22,681 nucleotides of DNA. It comes from Gammaproteobacteria bacterium (GTDB lineage: Bacteria > Pseudomonadota > Gammaproteobacteria > Pseudomonadales > Halomonadaceae). Shown piece after piece: positions 15,662-22,681 of the stretch. Positions within the stretch are counted from its first letter, which is position 1. Every line of letters begins with the position of its first letter. The stretch spans positions 1-22,681 of the forward strand of contig JAMCZP010000160.1 in the NCBI GenBank assembly GCA_023485185.1, written 5' to 3'. The position numbers and the translations under genes were made by a program. The notes under the pieces were generated by a model. The model was not told where the DNA came from. It did no database searches and worked only from the letters and a program-made list of their open reading frames with translations.

Positions 15662-15784
15662 TCACTCATTGGGTGGCGCTTTGTAGTGTCCGGGAATTTT
15701 TAACTTCTCTCCGTTCGGCAGGTCGCGCACTTGAGTAGGAACATAAACACGTTTAATGACACTTTTCGTTTTGCTACTTTCCAT
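15662..15784 (-). CDS. Predicted 40-residue basic protein of unknown function
   Basis: I do not recognise it. The frame reads MESSKTKSVIKRVYVPTQVR, then DLPNGEKLKIPGHYKAPPNE and a TGA stop. It is hydrophilic and basic, has no membrane segment or cysteine, and its charged residues with PxQVRDLPNGEKLKIPG look like a folded short beta segment rather than random reading. ATG 15784 is preceded by AGGAG at nine bases, a good ribosome binding site. It lies between a terminator and the response-regulator gene, pointing left. The opposite strand has only a 34-codon frame here, with less protein-like content. Its reality rests on the start signal and composition only. Confidence 0.55.
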   Translation of the reverse strand: MESSKTKSVIKRVYVPTQVRDLPNGEKLKIPGHYKAPPNE

Positions 15785-16015
15785 GGCAGGTTTCTCCTGT
15801 CAGATTGTCGACAGTCAGCGCTTTTACATTAGCTCTCGCTAGGGTAAGAATCAAGTGCAAAGGAATAGTTCATACCATCGAGCGTTTAATTGTAACGACA
15901 GAAGCAGGTGTTTTGATGGTTTTGAGTTATCCTGTGGGCCAACAATAGGGCACCTGCGTTGAGTATGGGTGAGCGGGTGAGATATCAAACTGCCTAAGCG
16001 GAGTGCATAAAGAGG

Positions 16016-16774
16016 ATGGTAGATCATTTGGAACAGCAATTTCAGGCGCTTGAGTCGCAAGAGCCTGTAATGCCTGACTATCCCGATCAAGATCATGTTT
16101 TGATCATTGAGGATGACCAACGTCTGGCTGAGCTCACTCGGGATTACTTGGAAGCAAATGGCTTCCAAGTAACGCTGGAGGCTGATGGCGCTAAGGGGGT
16201 TGACCGCATATTAACGTTGCAGCCCGATTTAGTTATTTTAGATTTAATGTTGCCGGGCGAAGACGGTCTAGCCATTTGTCGTCGTGTGAGGCCCAACTTT
16301 GCTGGTCCCATCATGATGTTAACTGCACGAACTGATGATTTGGATCAAGTGCTGGGGTTAGAAATGGGCGCTGACGATTACGTGCCAAAGCCTGTTCAGC
16401 CACGGGTCCTGCTTGCTCGTATGCGAGCCCTGCTACGCCGCGCCGATGGCCCAGCACCTAATGGTGAAATGCGCTTAAAGTTTGAGAACCTAGAAATAGA
16501 TAATGCTACTCGTGAAGCGTGGTTAGCCGGTGAGCGGATTGATTTAACCAGCGCCGAATTTGACCTGTTATGGCTACTGGCTCGTAACGCAGGTCGCGTG
16601 CTAACCCGTGAAGAGATATTCAGTGATTTACGGGGCATTAAGTACGACGGACAAGATCGCTCCATTGACGTTCGTGTATCGCGTATAAGGCCCAAAATTG
16701 GCGATGATCCGAACCAGCCGCACAGGATCAAAACCGTGCGCAGTAAGGGTTATTTATTCGTCAAAGATAGTTGA
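16016..16774 (+). CDS. OmpR-family response regulator, RstA-like
   Basis: A 252-residue DNA-binding response regulator. The receiver domain (about 27-143) has the acidic pair Asp33-Asp34, phosphoacceptor Asp76 in LVILDLMLPGEDG, Thr103 and Lys125. The winged-helix output domain (about 155-250) has LTSAEFDLLWLLARNAGRVL at 177-196 and ends RIKTVRSKGYLFVK. The segment LRGIKYDGQDRSIDVRVSRI at 205-224 strongly resembles what I recall of E. coli RstA (LRGVSYDGLDRSVDVAISRL). ATG 16016 has AGAGG directly against it, which is too close; the Met at residue 19 (16070), with a weak upstream site, gives a normal-length protein and may be the true start. Its stop is followed closely by the partner kinase gene. 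Confidence 0.92.
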   Translation: MVDHLEQQFQALESQEPVMPDYPDQDHVLIIEDDQRLAELTRDYLEANGFQVTLEADGAKGVDRILTLQPDLVILDLMLPGEDGLAICRRVRPNFAGPIMMLTARTDDLDQVLGLEMGADDYVPKPVQPRVLLARMRALLRRADGPAPNGEMRLKFENLEIDNATREAWLAGERIDLTSAEFDLLWLLARNAGRVLTREEIFSDLRGIKYDGQDRSIDVRVSRIRPKIGDDPNQPHRIKTVRSKGYLFVKDS

Positions 16775-16794
16775 TTATTAAGAGGGTCGGCATC

Positions 16795-18390
16795 ATGCGG
16801 CGGGTGCTCAGTAACGGCTCTTTTTTGCGTTTTTATGTGTTACTGGGTCTTGCGCTGGTGGTGGTGTTCGCGATTGCATTAGCGGGGCGCTCGTTTATCG
16901 AGCAGGTGCGCCGCGAAGACTACCGCGAGCAGCTTGCCACCTTGCCGATGTCGCTCATGTCGCGTCAATTAGCTGATACAGCGGTAGATCAGCGTGAAGC
17001 GTTACTCAATAGTCTGGCTGAGCGGCTGGATATTCAGCTGACACTGCTACCGATTAACGACGCTGATTTGGGTTATTTTGAGCGCGCACGTTTAGAACAA
17101 GGCAAGGTGTTAGTTGCAGAGAACCCTTGGCTATTGCAGCAGCGTTTACCTGGAGAAACATGGCTGCTGCAAGCCAGGCTAGATGATTGGAGCGAACATC
17201 AATGGTATGGAAGCATTATTCTTGTAGGAGAATGGCTAGCAGGCCAACCTCTTGAACAGCGTACCAGCCGCCTGCAAGAACTGCGTTCTGGTAGTTGGCC
17301 ATTAGAGCTTTTATCTACGCTTCCTGCCTCCCTGACCGCTGAGCAACAGGTACAGTTGGCTAGCGGTAATGTGGTGACTCGGCTAGTTTCCGATAAGTTG
17401 TCAATTACGCTACTTTATCAATTGCCGGGCGAATCCGAATGGCTGCAGGCAGGGCCGATTTCACGGGGTGATACGCTACCGCTGAACCTGCACCTACCAC
17501 TCTTAGTCGGGCTGATGATTGTCCTCAGCCTGATTATTTATTTGATTATGCGCAGCATTGAAGCCCGCATGGCGCGGTTAGAGTTGGCCGCCACGCGGAT
17601 TGCCAGCGGCCGCTTGGAAACCCGCGTAAAAGTTGAAAGCGGCGACTTTTTAGGCCGTTTAGGCATGGCATTTAATGGCATGGCTAATCAGGTGCAAAGC
17701 CTGTTACGCGGTCAGCAAGAGATGATAAGGGCGGTTTCCCACGAATTGCGCACGCCGGTGGCGCGCATTCGCTTTGCCGTGCAAATGGTCGAAGATATGA
17801 CCGACCAGCCAGCCATTCGTCGCCAGCTGCAGGGTATCGATGCAGATATTGCAGAGCTCGATGAGCTGGTTGATGAAATTCTCACCTATGCGCGCTTAGG
17901 CGGGGAGACGGTGAACGGTGCGGAGCTTGAAACTGCCCTGGTAGAGTGCCGAGCGATGGCAGAGCGGGTGATTGATACGCTTTCACCACTACATAAAGGG
18001 TTAACCCTTACGCTAGCCCCTGGCCCCGAAATTGAACTGTTGGCAGAGCCACGCTACTTGCAAAGAGCGCTACAGAACCTAGTCGGTAACGCCTGCCGCC
18101 ATGCCAAGACTAGTGTGGTGATTCAGCTCTGGGATGAGCCTAATCTGGTGCGCATTGATGTTGAGGATGATGGCCCTGGCATCCCACTCGAAGCGCGGAC
18201 AGATATCTTCAAACCCTTTGCACGCCTTGACGATAGCCGCGCGCGAAGTTCTGGCGGTTATGGATTGGGGCTTTCGATTGTCCAAAAAATAATGGCTGGG
18301 CATAGGGGCAGCGTCACCATTGACACAAGCCCCACCTTAGGCGGCGCGCGGTTTACGCTGCTGGTTCCGCGTCGCGATCCGCTGGTTTAA
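16795..18390 (+). CDS. Sensor histidine kinase, RstB-like
   Basis: A 531-residue inner-membrane kinase that should phosphorylate the regulator just upstream. Order: membrane helix 12-30, periplasmic domain about 31-233, second helix 234-253, HAMP 254-306, dimerisation and phosphoacceptor helix with His316 in VSHELRTPVARIRF, then an ATPase domain with N box LQNLVGNACRHA at 426-437, G1 DVEDDGPGIP at 455-464 and G2 GYGLGLSIV at 488-496. ATG 16795 is chosen because AGAGGG lies eight bases upstream; a TTG at 16771, overlapping the regulator's stop, is in frame but has no site. The periplasmic domain, about 200 residues, is longer than the roughly 110 I recall for E. coli RstB, so the signal may differ. 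The 3' end overlaps metR tail to tail by 38 bases. Confidence 0.92.
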   Translation: MRRVLSNGSFLRFYVLLGLALVVVFAIALAGRSFIEQVRREDYREQLATLPMSLMSRQLADTAVDQREALLNSLAERLDIQLTLLPINDADLGYFERARLEQGKVLVAENPWLLQQRLPGETWLLQARLDDWSEHQWYGSIILVGEWLAGQPLEQRTSRLQELRSGSWPLELLSTLPASLTAEQQVQLASGNVVTRLVSDKLSITLLYQLPGESEWLQAGPISRGDTLPLNLHLPLLVGLMIVLSLIIYLIMRSIEARMARLELAATRIASGRLETRVKVESGDFLGRLGMAFNGMANQVQSLLRGQQEMIRAVSHELRTPVARIRFAVQMVEDMTDQPAIRRQLQGIDADIAELDELVDEILTYARLGGETVNGAELETALVECRAMAERVIDTLSPLHKGLTLTLAPGPEIELLAEPRYLQRALQNLVGNACRHAKTSVVIQLWDEPNLVRIDVEDDGPGIPLEARTDIFKPFARLDDSRARSSGGYGLGLSIVQKIMAGHRGSVTIDTSPTLGGARFTLLVPRRDPLV

Positions 18391-19291
18391 CCCCCGACAG
18401 CACTGCAAAGGAGGTCTCTCGCGCGGTGCGTAAGAAGTCCTGCATCCATGGCGCTTCCTGAGTTTCTTCACGTATCGCGGCGTACAGCGTGCTCCACACA
18501 CCATGCTCGCCTAGCTTTACGGCGCTAACATAGTCGCGCTCCAGATACTCGGTGAGCGCCCAATTGGGCAGTGCGCAGACACCACGCCCGCTGGCTACCA
18601 ACTGCATCATCATAATGGTCAACTCTGCGGTGCGGATTTCTCGAGGGCGCACGTTCGCTGGCTGCAAAAATTGCGTGAAAATATCCAGGCGTGCCTGCTC
18701 CACCGGATAAGTGATTAACGTTTCATCGACCAGGTCCTGTGGGGTAATAAATCCGCGGCCCGCAAACTCGTGCTGACGGGCGACGGCCAATAACCCCTCA
18801 TAGCGAAATAGTGGTGCGTAATGGATCCCTTCAAGCGGTTGAGGGTCGGCGGTGATGACCAGATCAAGCTGCTCGCGAGAAAGAGCCGGGAGCGGGTCGA
18901 AGTGATGGCCGCTGGGAATATCAATCTCCACTTCCGGCCAATGGTCACGAAAGTAATCCACCGTTGGCATTAACCACTGAAAGCAGCTGTGGCACTCAAT
19001 GGCCATGTGTAAACGGCCCTGTTCAGTGCCTGCTAGGCGCGCTAAATCACGCTCCGCCTTACGCACTTCTGGCAGGATCTGGTCGGCTAACGCAAGTAAG
19101 CGAAGCCCGGCACGGGTGAACTCTACCGGCTTGGTTTTACGCACAAAAAGCGCGCTATCCACTCGGCTTTCCAGGTCTTTAAGCTGATGGGACAAGGCTG
19201 ATTGGGTGAGGTGAACTCGGTCAGCCGCCTCTACTAGAGAGCCTGTTTCACGCAAGGCAAGCAGCGTGCGTAGATGGCGCAGTTCAATCAT
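18353..19291 (-). CDS. metR: LysR-family regulator of methionine synthesis
   Basis: A 312-residue LysR-type transcription factor. The N-terminal winged helix-turn-helix covers about 1-60, with the recognition region LVEAADRVHLTQSALSHQLK at 19-38, followed by a linker helix and an effector domain at about 90-295. The sequence EQGRLHMAIECHSCFQWLMP at 90-109 is characteristic of MetR, whose co-effector is homocysteine. The identity is supported by the divergent metE gene 115 bp away and by a consensus MetR site between them. It should activate metE and repress itself. The C-terminal tail (about 300-312) overlaps the kinase gene from the other strand, so those residues are constrained by two genes. 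Confidence 0.95.
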   Translation of the reverse strand: MIELRHLRTLLALRETGSLVEAADRVHLTQSALSHQLKDLESRVDSALFVRKTKPVEFTRAGLRLLALADQILPEVRKAERDLARLAGTEQGRLHMAIECHSCFQWLMPTVDYFRDHWPEVEIDIPSGHHFDPLPALSREQLDLVITADPQPLEGIHYAPLFRYEGLLAVARQHEFAGRGFITPQDLVDETLITYPVEQARLDIFTQFLQPANVRPREIRTAELTIMMMQLVASGRGVCALPNWALTEYLERDYVSAVKLGEHGVWSTLYAAIREETQEAPWMQDFLRTARETSFAVLSGVKPADRDAEPAA

Positions 19292-19309
19292 GGATTAGCT
19301 CGGTAATGG

Positions 19310-19322
19310 TGAATATTATTCA
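19310..19322. promoter_or_regulatory. MetR operator, perfect match to TGAA-N5-TTCA
   Basis: TGAATATTATTCA fits the MetR consensus exactly and lies 18 bases upstream of the metR start codon and about 85 bases upstream of metE, the position expected for activation of metE and autorepression of metR. Confidence 0.8.
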
Positions 19323-19376
19323 TCTTCGGTATTAAAAACTTTAGTTTGATTCATTGGTGAGTGATGCCCAGACTGT

Positions 19377-19390
19377 GTGAAATCATTCAC
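19377..19390. promoter_or_regulatory. Second MetR-like half-site pair with 4-bp spacer
   Basis: GTGAAATCATTCAC contains TGAA and TTCA separated by four instead of five bases. It lies 17-30 bases before the metE start codon, probably in the leader, and may be a weaker second site of the kind known at metE promoters. Confidence 0.4.
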
Positions 19391-19406
19391 GTTGGTAGAT
19401 TTCATC

Positions 19407-21704
19407 ATGACAGTTTCTCATATTCTCGGCTATCCCCGCATTGGCGCCCAGCGCGAACTTAAAAAAGCGACAGAAGCTTACTGGAGCGGCGATTGCTCAC
19501 GTAGCGAGCTTGAAAGCACTGGGCGGGAGCTACGCTTGCGCCACTGGCAGGCTCAGCAGGACGCGGGCTTAGACTTTGTTAGTGTGGGTGATTTCGCCTT
19601 TTACGATCAAGTGCTTAACGTTTCTGTGGCGTTAGGGGCCGTGCCCGCTCGCTTCAATGCTCAAGATGAAGTGTCCGCTGGCGACATTGATCTCGACACC
19701 GCTTTTCGTATGGCCCGTGGCCGTGCACCTAGCGGCGAACCTGCCGCGGCGTGCGAAATGACCAAATACTTCGATACCAATTATCACTATTTAGTCCCTG
19801 AGCTGCATGCGGGGCAAACATTTACCCTGGCATCGAATCGACTGTTTGATGAAGTGGATGAAGCCTTGCGGGCAGGCTATACACCCAAAGTAACGCTAAC
19901 GGGGCCACTAACCTGGCTATGGCTGGGTAAAACGAAAGGCAGCGACTTTGACCGTCTAACGTTATTAGACGGCGTGCTCAATGTGTATAGTGAGATACTC
20001 GCTAGGCTCGCTACTCAAGGAATTGAGTGGGTCCAGTTGGATGAACCTGCGCTAGTGCAGGATTTGCCGCTGGCTTGGCAACAGGCCTATGAGCGTGCTT
20101 ATCACCGCTTACAGTCAGCGCCGCTTAAGCTGCTGGTGGCGACTTACTTTGGAAGCTTGGGCGACAACCTCTCACTGGCTACGCGTTTACCCGTAGCGGG
20201 TTTACACGTTGATGCGGTGCGTGCCCCTCAGCAAGTGGAAAGCGTAATCGACCGCCTTGGGCCTCATCAGGTGCTATCGATTGGCTTTGTCGATGGACGT
20301 AATATTTGGCGAGCCGATTTAGCTGCGCTGCGCGAACGCTTACTACCGTTAAAAGTGCGTCTGGGTCAGCGGCTATGGCTGGCGCCAAGCTGTTCGCTGC
20401 TGCATGTGCCGGTGGATTTAGCACAAGAAACAGCGCTAGGGGAAGAACTCATTAGTTGGTTAGCTTTTGCGCAGCAGAAACTGGAGGAGGTGGTTACGCT
20501 CACCCGATTGATTGATAACCGTACCACGCCTGCCGACGAGCAGCGTTTAAATGAGGCGACGCAGGCGCTGGACGCTCGGCGTGAATCTAACCGCATCCAT
20601 CAGCTCGCTGTCAGCGCGCGGTTGGCGGCCATTAGCCCCGAGGATAGTCAGCGCCAAGCCCCCTACTCAGTGCGCGCAAACGCCCAGCGGCGTGCCCTCA
20701 AGCTGCCGTTATTCCCAACCACTACCATTGGCTCTTTCCCGCAAACCAATGAGATCCGTGCCGCGCGGCGCGCTTTTAAGGCAGGCGAGCTTGCATTAGC
20801 CGATTATGAAGCGCGTATGCAAGCCGAGATTGCGTATGCCGTTGAGCGCCAGGAAGCATTAGATATTGATGTGCCGGTGCATGGTGAAGCCGAGCGCAAC
20901 GATATGGTGGAGTACTTTGGCGAGCAGCTTGAAGGATTTGCCTTCACCCGTTTTGGTTGGGTACAGAGCTACGGTTCACGCTGCGTTAAGCCACCGGTTA
21001 TCTTTGGCGATGTTTCGCGCCCAGCACCGATGACAGTACGTTGGAGTGAGTACGCTCAAACCCTAACCAATAAACCCATGAAAGGGATGCTCACCGGCCC
21101 AGTTACCATTCTACAGTGGTCATTTGTGCGCGATGACCAGCCGCGGGAAACCACCTGTCGCCAGATTGCCCTGGCACTGCGCGATGAAGTGCTGGATCTG
21201 GAAAAAGCGGGCATCACTATTATTCAAATTGACGAGCCTGCACTACGTGAGGGGCTACCGCTACGCCAGCACGAATGGCAGCACTATCTTGATTGGGCAG
21301 TGGAGAGCTTTCAGCTAAGTGCGGCTGGCGTTGCCAATACCACTCAGATTCACACCCATATGTGCTACTCAGAGTTCAACGATATCATCGGCGCGATTGC
21401 CGCCCTGGATGCGGATGTGATCACCATTGAGACGTCGCGTTCAGATATGATCCTGCTCGATGCCTTCCAGGACTTCGCCTATCCCAACGAGATCGGGCCA
21501 GGCGTCTACGATATCCACACCCCGAATATTCCTGAGGTGAGTTGGATGGTCGATTTAATGGAAAAAGCGCTCGAGAAAATTCCCGCTGAACGACTGTGGG
21601 TCAACCCTGACTGTGGTTTAAAAACCCGTGGTTGGGCGGAAGTAGAACCTGCGCTGGCCAATATGGTGAAAGCCGCCAAGGTACTCCGCCAACGCTACGC
21701 ATAA
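19407..21704 (+). CDS. metE: Cobalamin-independent methionine synthase
   Basis: A 765-residue cytoplasmic enzyme that methylates homocysteine from 5-methyltetrahydropteroyltriglutamate. The N-terminus [20 protein letters not shown] matches E. coli MetE. The zinc ligands are present: His651 and Cys653 (in [12 protein letters not shown]), Glu675 (in [10 protein letters not shown]) and Cys736 (in [13 protein letters not shown]), each ten positions later than in E. coli. [20 protein letters not shown] opens the C-terminal barrel. ATG 19407 is chosen over the in-frame GTG at 19377, because the family N-terminus begins here and the GTG lies in an operator-like palindrome; the ribosome binding site is weak (GGTAG). 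Divergent metR and the MetR site between them indicate activation by MetR with homocysteine. A terminator follows. Confidence 0.97.
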   Translation: MTVSHILGYPRIGAQRELKKATEAYWSGDCSRSELESTGRELRLRHWQAQQDAGLDFVSVGDFAFYDQVLNVSVALGAVPARFNAQDEVSAGDIDLDTAFRMARGRAPSGEPAAACEMTKYFDTNYHYLVPELHAGQTFTLASNRLFDEVDEALRAGYTPKVTLTGPLTWLWLGKTKGSDFDRLTLLDGVLNVYSEILARLATQGIEWVQLDEPALVQDLPLAWQQAYERAYHRLQSAPLKLLVATYFGSLGDNLSLATRLPVAGLHVDAVRAPQQVESVIDRLGPHQVLSIGFVDGRNIWRADLAALRERLLPLKVRLGQRLWLAPSCSLLHVPVDLAQETALGEELISWLAFAQQKLEEVVTLTRLIDNRTTPADEQRLNEATQALDARRESNRIHQLAVSARLAAISPEDSQRQAPYSVRANAQRRALKLPLFPTTTIGSFPQTNEIRAARRAFKAGELALADYEARMQAEIAYAVERQEALDIDVPVHGEAERNDMVEYFGEQLEGFAFTRFGWVQSYGSRCVKPPVIFGDVSRPAPMTVRWSEYAQTLTNKPMKGMLTGPVTILQWSFVRDDQPRETTCRQIALALRDEVLDLEKAGITIIQIDEPALREGLPLRQHEWQHYLDWAVESFQLSAAGVANTTQIHTHMCYSEFNDIIGAIAALDADVITIETSRSDMILLDAFQDFAYPNEIGPGVYDIHTPNIPEVSWMVDLMEKALEKIPAERLWVNPDCGLKTRGWAEVEPALANMVKAAKVLRQRYA

Positions 21705-21723
21705 TCGGTTAAAGATTAGAGTG

Positions 21724-21752
21724 AACCCCGTTGCTTAGTGCGCGGGGTTTTG
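21724..21752. terminator. Rho-independent terminator between metE and ppk
   Basis: AACCCCG (21724-21730) pairs with CGGGGTT (21743-21749) across a 12-base loop, with a run of four T ending at 21751. It lies 20 bases after the metE stop and just beyond the end of the convergent ppk gene, so it may serve both strands; the minus-strand T-run is poor. Confidence 0.8.
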
Positions 21753-21762
21753 GCATTTAACG

Positions 21763-22681
21763 CTAGCTTTTCGAGGCATAGGCGTAGAGCAGCGTTTCCT
21801 GGGCGCTGATGGCATCGCCATCACCAGGATCTTGTAGCTGATAGCTACCGTCGGTCTGCAGCAGCCAGCTCTGGCAGTTATCCACCAGATAAGTTTCAAG
21901 GTCTTTGCGTACGCGCGTAGCGAGCTTTTTGTCCAGCAACGGAAAGCAGGTTTCCACACGGTGAAACATATTACGCGACATAAAGTCCGCACTTGAGCAC
22001 CAGGTTTCCGACTTACCATCGTTGTGGAAATAGAAGACGCGGGTATGTTCCAGAAAACGTCCAATGATTGAACGAACGCGAATATTGTCAGAAACTCCTG
22101 GTATGCCGGGTTTCAGGCAGCACATTCCGCGAATAATTAGGTCACACTCGACCCCCGCTTGGGACGCGCGATAAAGCGCTTTAATAAGCTTAGGCTCGGT
22201 CAACGAATTGCATTTGATAATGATATGGCCACGTTTGCCCTTGCGCGCAAGCTGCGCTTCACGGTCAATCATTTCCACTAGCCTTTCATGCAAGGTGAAC
22301 GGCGCGTGGAGCAGCGTATCAATTTTGCGCGCCCGGCCCATTCCCGACAGTTGCTGAAATACTTTATGAACGTCAGCACATAGCGCTTTATTAGCGGTTA
22401 GCAGGCTGTAATCGGTATAGAGTTTTGCCGTCTTGGAGTGATAGTTGCCAGTGCCGAGGTGAGCGTAATAGCACAGTTCGCCTTTTTCACGGCGCACAAT
22501 GTGCAGCATTTTAGCGTGGGTTTTATACGCCATAATCCCGTAGATAACGATGGCTCCCGCTTCCTGCAGGCGTGAAGCAAGCTGTAGGTTGTCGGCTTCA
22601 TCAAATCGCGCACGCAGCTCGATAACCACCGTGACCTCTTTGCCTTGACTGGCGGCTTCCACCAGTGCGCTTACAATCGGG
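21763..22681 (-). CDS. ppk: Polyphosphate kinase 1, C-terminal part (cut by window edge)
   Basis: The frame enters from the right edge ([16 protein letters not shown]...) and ends at 21763, giving about 305 residues of the usual 690 or so. It covers the two C-terminal phospholipase D-like domains of Ppk1, which polymerises the terminal phosphate of ATP into polyphosphate at the inner membrane face. [16 protein letters not shown] holds the histidine that becomes phosphorylated (His435 in E. coli as I recall), and [20 protein letters not shown] holds the second conserved histidine. The distal [20 protein letters not shown] and [20 protein letters not shown] are also typical. The N-terminal domains and start lie outside the window. 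It converges on metE with a terminator between them. Confidence 0.96.
   Translation of the reverse strand, partial: PIVSALVEAASQGKEVTVVIELRARFDEADNLQLASRLQEAGAIVIYGIMAYKTHAKMLHIVRREKGELCYYAHLGTGNYHSKTAKLYTDYSLLTANKALCADVHKVFQQLSGMGRARKIDTLLHAPFTLHERLVEMIDREAQLARKGKRGHIIIKCNSLTEPKLIKALYRASQAGVECDLIIRGMCCLKPGIPGVSDNIRVRSIIGRFLEHTRVFYFHNDGKSETWCSSADFMSRNMFHRVETCFPLLDKKLATRVRKDLETYLVDNCQSWLLQTDGSYQLQDPGDGDAISAQETLLYAYASKS

Noticed and set aside
15599..15703. Plus-strand 34-codon frame beginning MPYLQVVKGRF
   Set aside because: Overlaps the better-supported 40-codon gene on the other strand, no good start signal at its first ATG, and composition looks random.
15904..15957. GCAGGTG and CACCTGC inverted repeat upstream of the response regulator
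   Set aside because: Seven-base arms 40 bases apart without a T-run; likely chance.
19377..19406. Upstream in-frame GTG as metE start
   Set aside because: The conserved MetE N-terminus begins at ATG 19407, and the GTG lies inside a MetR-like palindrome.
19292..19406. Cobalamin or SAM riboswitch in front of metE
   Set aside because: The gap is only 115 bases, shows no riboswitch core that I can see, and is well explained by MetR sites.

Overview
The window looks like ordinary chromosome from a halophilic gammaproteobacterium, most likely Halomonadaceae (Halomonas or a close relative). This is inferred from recognisable protein families (a FabY-type ketosynthase, PBP4, GlnE, a BCCT osmolyte carrier, MetR/MetE, Ppk1) and from uniform coding style; no database was searched. 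I see no rRNA, tRNA, CRISPR array, insertion sequence, integrase or phage gene. Only the two edge genes are cut, and no internal gene looks broken.

Layout. (1) 1-849, minus: 5' half of a FabY-like beta-ketoacyl-ACP synthase, running off the left edge and divergent from a TrmB-like methyltransferase paralogue (1040-1705) whose presumed catalytic residues are changed. (2) 1805-7762, plus: dacB and dgkA (envelope recycling), glnE (control of glutamine synthetase) and an AEC-family carrier. (3) 7844-8218, minus: a small membrane protein. (4) 8432-10281, plus: a BCCT transporter followed by a tiny basic single-helix protein and a terminator. (5) 13125-10325, minus: a tight three-gene operon of two paralogous periplasmic binding proteins and a membrane diguanylate cyclase, probably a ligand-sensing c-di-GMP module. 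(6) 13268-15448, plus: an Atg22/UMF1-type MFS protein, a membrane-anchored retropepsin-like protease and a 59-residue PLDc_N-type membrane protein, closed by a strong terminator. (7) 15662-15784, minus: a 40-codon gene with a good ribosome binding site. (8) 16016-18390, plus: an RstA/RstB-like two-component pair, whose kinase gene overlaps the end of metR tail to tail. (9) 18353-21704: divergent metR and metE with a consensus MetR site between them, then a terminator. (10) 21763-22681, minus: C-terminal part of polyphosphate kinase, cut by the right edge.

The most interesting points are the binding protein/binding protein/diguanylate cyclase operon, the TrmB paralogue with altered active-site residues, the BCCT carrier that has lost one aromatic-box tryptophan, two very small genes, and a recurring pattern of short (12-18 bp) tandem duplications beside gene ends. 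None of these proves a new system; the c-di-GMP operon is the best candidate for a little-described sensory unit.
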